12,501 bases of DNA, from NCBI GenBank assembly GCA_016297645.1, contig JAEDGF010000054.1, positions 1-12,501 on the forward strand, read 5' to 3'. The notes under the pieces were generated by a model. That model ran no database searches and was not told the origin of the DNA. It saw only the letters and a program-made list of their open reading frames with translations. The translations under genes were made by a program, and so were the position numbers. This stretch comes from Clostridiaceae bacterium. Lineage in GTDB: Bacteria; Bacillota; Clostridia; Oscillospirales; Acutalibacteraceae. Positions 7,582 through 12,501 of this stretch are shown in pieces (position 1 is the stretch's first letter; every line of letters starts with the position of its first letter).

Positions 7582-9453
7582 ATGTCTAAGACAAAGAAAA
7601 AAGCCGATGGCGAGAGACTTAATTACAAAAAGACTATTCTCACCGGCTTCGGATTCCTTGCGACCTCCATTGCATGGGCGATTTACGACCCCTATATCAC
7701 CAAGATTTTGAACCGTCTGCTCTCAAACAGCTCTATGATCACTTCATGGAGTAATACCCTTGTTGAGAAGCTGCCGTTCCTCACAAAATTTGCCGAAGCA
7801 CAGGGCGAAGATGTCGTTCTTGCAGGCGGCGGATTTACGCTTGTTCCGCTCTTTATCGGTATCATAATGACATTCGATAATATCTTCGGCGTTATTTTCC
7901 AGCCGACCTTCGGCAGACTGTCGGACGAATGCCATTCAAAACTCGGTAAACGCCGCCCCTTTATTCTGTTCGGCGCACCCATTTCGGCGATACTGTTCTT
8001 CTGTATCCCCATGGTGTTCCTCAAAGCAAAGAGCCTTCCGCTCACCATGATCTTTATTATCCTCTTTGTTTTTGTAATGTCGCTTTGGCGTGCACCCGTT
8101 GTCGCCCTTATGCCCGACCTTACTCCTCCTTCGCTTCGCAGTGAGGGCAACGCCGTTATAAATCTTATGGGCGGTTTAGGCTCGGCAATAGGTATGGTAG
8201 CCGGTACGCTTGCAATAACGCTCTGCACCGTTTTCTCGGGTGTCACAAAGGAGCAGATAAAAGCGGACGAAACGCTTTCGTTCCCCTATGTTTTCGGAAT
8301 CGGCTCCGTAGTTATGATAATCGGTATGCTTGTCCTCATGTTCTTTGTTAAAGAAGAGGATACGAGTATTAAGCTCAAAGGCGATATGAACGCCTATGCC
8401 GATGTGAAGGCAAGACGCGCCGCCGAAAAAGCGGAAGCCAAAAAAGAAAAAGCCGCTCGTAAGGCTATCAAGCTTTCCGCAGGCGAAAAACGCAGCCTTC
8501 TGTTTATGCTTGCCTGCCTTTTCTTCCTTTTCTGCGGTACAAACGCAATCACTACCTTCTTCTCGCTTTTCGCGCAGGAGATACTTCACAAGATAACCTC
8601 GGAAGCTACCATCCTTATGCTCATCTTTGCCGTTGTCAGTGCGCTTGCAGCTCTCCCGGCAGGTAAGATGGGTAAAAAGGTCGGCAGAAAAAAGACTATT
8701 ATGGCGGGTCTTGCAACATTCCTTGCGGCATTTATAGTTTTCTTCGGTATATTTATCGCTCTTCTCGGAGGCAAGAACCTTTCGATAGACAACTATGTCA
8801 CCGTCAATAACGACTACACCACCATAAACGACAACATCAACAATTACAACTCCGAAAAGTCGGACGAAGCAAAAGCGGCAGGCACGGAAATAAGTGCCGA
8901 CGATGTTCTCACGACTGCCGGATATATCGCATACGCAAATTCCGATGATCGGCAGGCAGACGACAAGTATGCCGCATTTGAAGAATATCTTATCGCAAAC
9001 GCGGGCGCAAGCATAAAGGAACATATGATAAGCGACGCTGTATCGGTTCTCGGCGCAGACAGCACCGTAACCTACGGCGGAGCGCTCACGGCAATTTCCG
9101 ACGCTGTCGGCGATATTACGAGAATCCTCGGTATTCTTATATTCCCCGTGCTTATCCTCGGCGGTGCGGCAAATATGTTCATCACCGTTAATACGCTTCC
9201 CCTCGTTCTTGAAATCGGCGGCGTAGAAAAGGTCGGTACCTTTACGGGTTACTACTACACGGCTACCTTCTCCGCACAGATTGCGTCCCCCATTCTCTAC
9301 GGCTTTATAAGAATGTTCGCCGGAACATATATGTCGCTGTTCTATTACAGCCCCGTTGTGTTTGCACTTGCAATGCTCATGCTTATCTTTGTTAAGCACG
9401 GCGAAGCCATCCCCGACGATCTTATCCAAGAAGCGGAAGAAGCAGACGCATAA
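7582..9453 (+). CDS. MFS transporter, sugar-porter (SLC45/GPH-like) type
   Basis: This 623-residue membrane protein resembles major-facilitator sugar symporters of the SLC45/sucrose or glycoside-pentoside-hexuronide type; the substrate is unknown. Seen: twelve likely membrane helices; after helix 2 the loop motif GRLSDECHSKLGKRRPF (about 107-123); after helix 4 the RSEGNAV element (about 189-195); a second basic loop GKMGKKVGRKK after helix 8. Two features are unusual: a Lys/Ala-rich cytoplasmic linker between the two six-helix halves (about 274-306), and a soluble insert of about 110 residues (about 398-510) between helices 9 and 10, predicted to lie outside the membrane. The start has a good ribosome site and an own promoter. 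It is the first gene of an operon, 22 bases before the acyltransferase gene. Family is confident; whether it imports sugar or exports the acyl-transfer product is inference. Confidence 0.85.
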   Translation: MSKTKKKADGERLNYKKTILTGFGFLATSIAWAIYDPYITKILNRLLSNSSMITSWSNTLVEKLPFLTKFAEAQGEDVVLAGGGFTLVPLFIGIIMTFDNIFGVIFQPTFGRLSDECHSKLGKRRPFILFGAPISAILFFCIPMVFLKAKSLPLTMIFIILFVFVMSLWRAPVVALMPDLTPPSLRSEGNAVINLMGGLGSAIGMVAGTLAITLCTVFSGVTKEQIKADETLSFPYVFGIGSVVMIIGMLVLMFFVKEEDTSIKLKGDMNAYADVKARRAAEKAEAKKEKAARKAIKLSAGEKRSLLFMLACLFFLFCGTNAITTFFSLFAQEILHKITSEATILMLIFAVVSALAALPAGKMGKKVGRKKTIMAGLATFLAAFIVFFGIFIALLGGKNLSIDNYVTVNNDYTTINDNINNYNSEKSDEAKAAGTEISADDVLTTAGYIAYANSDDRQADDKYAAFEEYLIANAGASIKEHMISDAVSVLGADSTVTYGGALTAISDAVGDITRILGILIFPVLILGGAANMFITVNTLPLVLEIGGVEKVGTFTGYYYTATFSAQIASPILYGFIRMFAGTYMSLFYYSPVVFALAMLMLIFVKHGEAIPDDLIQEAEEADA

Positions 9454-9475
9454 GCAAAAAAAAGGAGAGTGCATT

Positions 9476-10855
9476 ATGAGCGAATTGTATAATCTTATCC
9501 CATCGCAGGAGAATATTTACACTCTTGTAAAGTACAGTTTTCACAAGCAGATAGTTCAGGTTCCGTCCTCGGTCAGCTTTGATTACGATATTGATTTTTC
9601 GCTTCTGCTCAAAGCCCTCAATATCGAGATCGAGCGCAACGACTGCCTTCGCCTTCGTTTCAAGGAGGTAGACGGCGTGATAAAAGAGTACTTTTTGCCG
9701 GAGTATAAAATACACCGCGTACCCGTGCTTACCTTCAATACGAAGGAGGAGCAGGAGAAGTATTTCGACAAGGACGCGCAGACTCCCGTCTACTTTTTGA
9801 AGGACGAATGCTATCGCATCAAATTCTTCCGCGCCTATAACGGCTACTCCGGAATCTATTTCAATGTTTCGCACCTCGTTATGGACGCAATGGGAATATT
9901 CATATTCTACACCGACCTTATGGGTGTTTATAAAGCTCTGGCAACAGGCTCGGAGCTGCCCCCGCCCATGTTCCGCTATGAGGATTATATCAAGAGCGAG
10001 CATGAAAAAATGAAGAATACCGCCCGCCTTGAAAAGAGCGCGGAGTTCTACAAGCAGTATTTCGCAAAGGGCGGTGAGCCGGGCTATGCCGGTATACACG
10101 GACCGGAATTTCTCGAACGCGAGAGGAAGCGCACGCATAATCCCGCGTTGAAGGTTCCCACGGCTTACAGCCCCATTTACGATAAATCGGCGTTCCTTAT
10201 TCTCGATATCGACGCGGAAAAAGGGCAAAAGATATTGTCCTTCTGCCGCGAAAAGTCGATTGCACCCGAAATGCTGTTTATCCTTGCAATGCGCACCTAC
10301 TGCTCAGCAGTAAATTACCGCACTCCCGATGTTTTCTGCAACCTGATGTGCGGCAAGCGTATAACCTACAAGGATCAGCGCATGGGTGGCTGCGTTGCTC
10401 AGACGCTTCAAGTGCGCACCATAATCCCCGAAACAGACACCTTCGCCGAGGCTCTCGACGAGTGCCTGACCGTCCGCAACCAGCTGTTCAGAAACCTCAA
10501 TTACCCGTTTACATATTCGCGCGGTATGCTCATGAAAATGTATAACCACAAGGTAATTCAGGGCGTTTCGGCATTCATGGTTTCGTGGCTTCCGTTCTCG
10601 TCGGCTGTCAACGGCAGCGATCTGGCAATGGAGTTCAGAACCTACAACCTCGGGCGCTACTTCAATCCGCTCTACGCGATAGTTTTCCCGAATCCGCACA
10701 CCGGCGGCATCTCGATAAACTATATGTACAGATATAAGATAGTGAACGAGAAAACCGTTCGTTCGTTCCATAAAAACACCGTTGACATTATAATGAAGGG
10801 AATAGAGAACCCCGACATTACCATAAGAGAGCTGCTCAACGGCGTTACCCGATAA
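9476..10855 (+). CDS. Stand-alone condensation-domain-like acyltransferase
   Basis: This 459-residue protein has the length of one free-standing condensation-type domain (NRPS C domain, WS/DGAT and PapA-like CoA- or carrier-dependent acyltransferases). Seen: the early element NDCLRLRF (55-62); the catalytic motif SHLVMDAMG with H133 and D137; the mid-domain pattern DVFCNLMCGKR followed by GGCVAQTLQVR (about 285-313), matching the C-domain stretch before the second half; and a C-terminal strand around INYMYRY (414-420). The usual HHxxxDG reads SHxxxDAMG, so the first His and adjacent Gly are replaced while the catalytic His and Asp remain. ATG 9476 is chosen because AAGGAGAG (9462-9469) precedes it; an upstream extension would overlap the transporter gene. 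It lies 17 bases before a carrier-protein gene, so the donor is probably an acyl- or aminoacyl-carrier; the acceptor is unknown. Confidence 0.85.
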   Translation: MSELYNLIPSQENIYTLVKYSFHKQIVQVPSSVSFDYDIDFSLLLKALNIEIERNDCLRLRFKEVDGVIKEYFLPEYKIHRVPVLTFNTKEEQEKYFDKDAQTPVYFLKDECYRIKFFRAYNGYSGIYFNVSHLVMDAMGIFIFYTDLMGVYKALATGSELPPPMFRYEDYIKSEHEKMKNTARLEKSAEFYKQYFAKGGEPGYAGIHGPEFLERERKRTHNPALKVPTAYSPIYDKSAFLILDIDAEKGQKILSFCREKSIAPEMLFILAMRTYCSAVNYRTPDVFCNLMCGKRITYKDQRMGGCVAQTLQVRTIIPETDTFAEALDECLTVRNQLFRNLNYPFTYSRGMLMKMYNHKVIQGVSAFMVSWLPFSSAVNGSDLAMEFRTYNLGRYFNPLYAIVFPNPHTGGISINYMYRYKIVNEKTVRSFHKNTVDIIMKGIENPDITIRELLNGVTR

Positions 10856-10872
10856 AAAAAGGAGGTATAAAT

Positions 10873-11100
10873 ATGTTAGACAAAATAAGAAAGATACTTT
10901 GCGAATTTGTTGATGTCGCCCCCGAGGAAATCACCCTTGATACCGATATCCATACGGATCTCGCGCTCAACTCGCTCGAACTCGTAAACTTTGCGGTTGA
11001 AGTCGAGGAGGAATTCGATGTTGTGATTCCCGATAAAGAAGCAATGGGAATTCACACCGTAGGCGATGTTATAAATATCGTAAAGAAGTACATGAAATAA
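10873..11100 (+). CDS. Free-standing acyl/peptidyl carrier protein
   Basis: This 75-residue acidic protein is a complete four-helix carrier. Ser34 in the LNSLELV motif is the expected phosphopantetheine attachment site, followed by the acidic helix EVEEEFDVVIPD that typically contacts partner enzymes. The canonical DSL is NSL here, a variation common in dedicated carriers of small secondary pathways rather than in housekeeping fatty-acid ACP. The ribosome site AAAGGAGG (10858-10865) is the strongest in the operon, fitting a need for many copies. It sits between the condensation-like enzyme and the PPTase that should activate it. It could carry a fatty acyl, hydroxyacyl or amino-acid group; the sequence does not say which. 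Confidence 0.93.
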   Translation: MLDKIRKILCEFVDVAPEEITLDTDIHTDLALNSLELVNFAVEVEEEFDVVIPDKEAMGIHTVGDVINIVKKYMK

Positions 11101-11103
11101 AAA

Positions 11104-11712
11104 ATGCTTATTGCGTACCGTGAAATCAGCCTGATAGACGACAGCGAACTGAAAGAAGCGTTTTTCATGATGTCCGACGAACGGAAGGAAAAATGCCTTC
11201 GCTATCGTTTTGATGACGACAAAAGGCGCTGCATTACGGCGGATATGCTTGCCCGTTCCTTTATTTCGGAGCAGACCGGAATACAAGCCGGGAAAATTCG
11301 TTTTTCCTGCCGTGCGGGCGGAAAGCCGTTTGCAGAAAATGCGGACATGTTTTTCAGTGTCAGCCACTCCGGCAATTATGTTGCCGCAGCTTTTTCCGAA
11401 ACGGGCGAGGTCGGCGCGGATGTCGAATGCATCCGCCCGGTTCCCGCTTCCGTAATGCGCTTTTTCTGCTCGGAGGAGGATGCTTCGTTCATTCTCGGTG
11501 GAAAAGCATTGGAGGACTGCTGCGATAAAACGGGTAAAAAGCTGACCGATAAAGATGTCTTGGAGCGTTTTTTCCGTGTGTGGTGCTTCAAGGAGGCTTA
11601 TTTCAAGTGTTCCGGCGAGGGTATCGGCAGAAGTTCCGCTCTTATAAACTACGCCGGTTTCGCAAAAAAAGAAATATTTTTGCCCGACGCTGTCATTTCG
11701 GCGGTGGAATAA
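11104..11712 (+). CDS. Sfp-type 4'-phosphopantetheinyl transferase
   Basis: It transfers phosphopantetheine from coenzyme A to the conserved Ser of carrier proteins, most likely the ACP encoded just upstream. Seen: GGKPF (about 71-75), SVSHSG with H88, GADVECIRP with D106 and E108, and VWCFKEAYFK with E164 as the third likely magnesium ligand. All key Sfp-family elements are present in 202 residues, somewhat shorter than the roughly 220-residue Bacillus Sfp, with a short C-terminus. The start lies three bases after the ACP stop and has no good ribosome site; the nearest purine run (11082-11088) is too far, so translation is probably coupled to the ACP gene. A private PPTase argues that the carrier is not served by the fatty-acid AcpS. 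Confidence 0.92.
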   Translation: MLIAYREISLIDDSELKEAFFMMSDERKEKCLRYRFDDDKRRCITADMLARSFISEQTGIQAGKIRFSCRAGGKPFAENADMFFSVSHSGNYVAAAFSETGEVGADVECIRPVPASVMRFFCSEEDASFILGGKALEDCCDKTGKKLTDKDVLERFFRVWCFKEAYFKCSGEGIGRSSALINYAGFAKKEIFLPDAVISAVE

Positions 11713-11809
11713 CGGTAAAAACGCTTTTGTGTTTCACTTCCGCGTTTTCCGCGCACGGCGGCTTGACGGAAAGGGCAAAACATATTATTTTACGAAAGGT
11801 AATATCAAA
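11713..11809 (+). other. Gap between PPTase and lipoprotein genes
   Basis: AAAACGC (11718-11724) can pair with GCGTTTT (11742-11748) around a 17-base loop, but no T-tract follows, so it is not a convincing terminator. Read-through from the upstream operon into the lipoprotein gene is therefore possible. Confidence 0.35.
11763..11791 (+). promoter_or_regulatory. Possible weak promoter for the lipoprotein gene
   Basis: TTGACG (11763-11768) and TATTTT (11786-11791) are 17 bases apart. The -10 match is poor and the predicted start near 11798 falls within the ribosome site GAAAGG (11795-11799 region), leaving almost no leader. This is a weak candidate only. Confidence 0.25.
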
Positions 11810-12172
11810 ATGAAAAAAGTTATCAGTATTGCACTTATACTCGTTCTCGTTGTTGCGGCGTTTGCCTCCTGCGGCAATCCGCAGAAAAAGCTCCTCGGCA
11901 CATGGAAAGGCGATGTCGAGGTACTCGGTATAACAACAAGCTACGAGTTCACATTCAATGAGGACGGCACAGGCAAAATGACCGGCGTTCTCGGCGACAC
12001 CGGCGTTGCGTTTACCTACAATATCGACGACGCAGGCAAGCTCAACATCGAAACGGAAATCCTTACCGTTAAGAGCACCAGAACATATTCGTACAGCATA
12101 GAGAAGGATACCCTTACTCTTACGCTCGACTCGGACGGCTCTGTTATCACTCTTAAAAAAGCAGTCGGCTGA
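11810..12172 (+). CDS. Small lipoprotein with a lipocalin-like/DUF5640-like beta domain
   Basis: This 120-residue protein begins with a lipoprotein signal: KK at 2-3, a hydrophobic core 4-17 and FASC with C21 as the probable lipidation site. Phe at -3 is less usual than Leu. The mature part of about 100 residues opens with LLGTWKG and continues with alternating strands such as YEFTFNEDGTGKM and LTLTLDSDG, the pattern of small lipocalin-like 'xLxGTW' domains found as Firmicutes lipoproteins. ATG 11810 is chosen because the ribosome site GAAAGG lies nine bases upstream and the signal peptide starts there; a longer frame from 11729 has no signal. It follows the PPTase by 97 bases, so a link to the operon is possible but not shown. 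Function is unknown; it should be anchored on the outer face of the membrane. Confidence 0.85.
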   Translation: MKKVISIALILVLVVAAFASCGNPQKKLLGTWKGDVEVLGITTSYEFTFNEDGTGKMTGVLGDTGVAFTYNIDDAGKLNIETEILTVKSTRTYSYSIEKDTLTLTLDSDGSVITLKKAVG

Positions 12173-12207
12173 GTTTAACACGCTCCCGGCGAATTTGTAA
12201 AAAAAAT

Positions 12208-12292
12208 AAAAAGCAGTTATCAAGTCATACGGCAGATAAAACGAAGTGCGGTGCACGGTTGTTTTATTGCGGCGGTAAGATAATTGCTTTTT
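12208..12292. terminator. Bidirectional terminator formed by a large imperfect palindrome
   Basis: AAAAAGCAGTTATC (12208-12221) pairs with GATAATTGCTTTTT (12279-12292) over 14 positions with one G-U pair. A second stem pairs 12232-12242 with 12261-12270 with one bulged G, and GTGC/GCAC (12246-12249, 12253-12256) caps it. T-rich sequence follows on the plus strand (12288-12299) and, through the A-run at 12199-12212, on the minus strand. It lies between the lipoprotein gene and a convergent gene, so it can end transcripts from both sides. Confidence 0.7.
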
Positions 12293-12325
12293 TCTTTTTG
12301 TTGTAATAATTATATTATTTTTTTT

Positions 12326-12365
12326 GCGGGGCAGTCCGGTTTTCGCGGAGCGGTCCGGTGCTTTC
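12326..12365. repeat. Imperfect tandem repeat between convergent genes
   Basis: Two adjacent units, 12326-12344 and 12345-12365, share the pattern GCGG(G/A)GC(A/G)GTCCGGT and end in TTTC, the second being two bases longer. No gene is seen around them. They may be a small local duplication. Confidence 0.45.
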
Positions 12366-12423
12366 GGCTTTGTTTCCGTTTTTTTTGGCAGCGGCGAACG
12401 CCTTTATTTTTTTCGGCGGTGTT

Positions 12424-12501
12424 TTATGAGCCGAGCTTGATTTCCCTGGCGTTGAAAAAGGACGCGTCCGAGTTGTCATGTGTTATGAGCAGCAGCGTTT
12501 T
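12424..12501 (-). CDS. ABC transporter ATP-binding protein, C-terminal fragment
   Basis: Only the last 25 codons and the TAA stop (12424-12426) are in the window; the gene continues beyond the right edge. The fragment reads TLLLITHD, then a short spacer, then AREIKLGS. This matches the end of ABC ATPases, where a hydrophobic strand leads to the H-loop His of ITHD and is followed by a final strand of the form (D/R)xIxL. The gene ends almost directly after this element, so the protein lacks a long C-terminal extension, as in compact LolD/MacB-like exporters. The exact transporter type cannot be judged from this fragment. It is convergent with the lipoprotein gene. Confidence 0.7.
   Translation of the reverse strand, partial: KTLLLITHDNSDASFFNAREIKLGS

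Noticed and set aside
9356..9475. A longer start for the condensation-like enzyme
   Set aside because: It would overlap the transporter gene by about 100 bases and add a low-complexity Lys-rich stretch. The ribosome site at 9462-9469 and family length support ATG 9476.
10873..11712. A D-alanylation (dlt) operon
   Set aside because: The carrier is DltC-like only in size. No DltA ligase, DltB MBOAT or DltD is present, and a condensation-like enzyme with an Sfp-type PPTase is not part of dlt.

Overview
The window looks like the chromosome of a Gram-positive, moderate-GC anaerobic Clostridia member, probably an uncultured gut or rumen relative of the Oscillospiraceae/Ruminococcaceae. This is inferred from strong AAGGAGG-type ribosome sites, textbook sigma-A promoters, a lipoprotein with a short KK-type signal, and a very large MBG/YDG-repeat surface protein with no outer-membrane features. 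The taxonomic call is inference; no rRNA or marker gene is present.

Layout. (1) Positions 1-417 are non-coding. They hold a short direct repeat at the left edge, an AT-rich hairpin, a perfect-consensus promoter (TTGACA-17 nt-TATAAT) and a two-stem leader hairpin just before a strong ribosome site. (2) 418-7224 encodes a 2268-residue secreted surface protein: signal peptide, a probable beta-helix-like N-terminal region, about 17 Ig-like/MBG/YDG modules partly arranged as an A-B-C super-repeat, and an aromatic amphipathic C-terminal tail in place of an LPXTG anchor. (3) 7225-7581 is non-coding, with a terminator and a good promoter. (4) 7582-11712 is a tight four-gene operon: a sugar-porter-like MFS transporter, a stand-alone condensation-domain-like acyltransferase, a free acyl/peptidyl carrier protein, and an Sfp-type phosphopantetheinyl transferase. 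(5) 11810-12172 encodes a small lipoprotein. (6) A large imperfect palindrome at 12208-12292, with T-tracts on both strands, lies between the lipoprotein gene and a convergent gene. (7) The last 25 codons of an ABC-transporter ATPase enter from the right edge on the minus strand.

How the genes may work together. The PPTase would activate the carrier protein, and the condensation-like enzyme would transfer the carrier-bound acyl or aminoacyl group to an unknown acceptor. The co-transcribed transporter may import the acceptor or export the product. No adenylating (A-domain or acyl-ACP ligase) enzyme is present, so the cassette needs a loading enzyme from elsewhere. This compact transfer cassette and the giant modular surface protein are the two most interesting items here. 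Both belong to recognisable families; neither is shown to be a new system by sequence alone.
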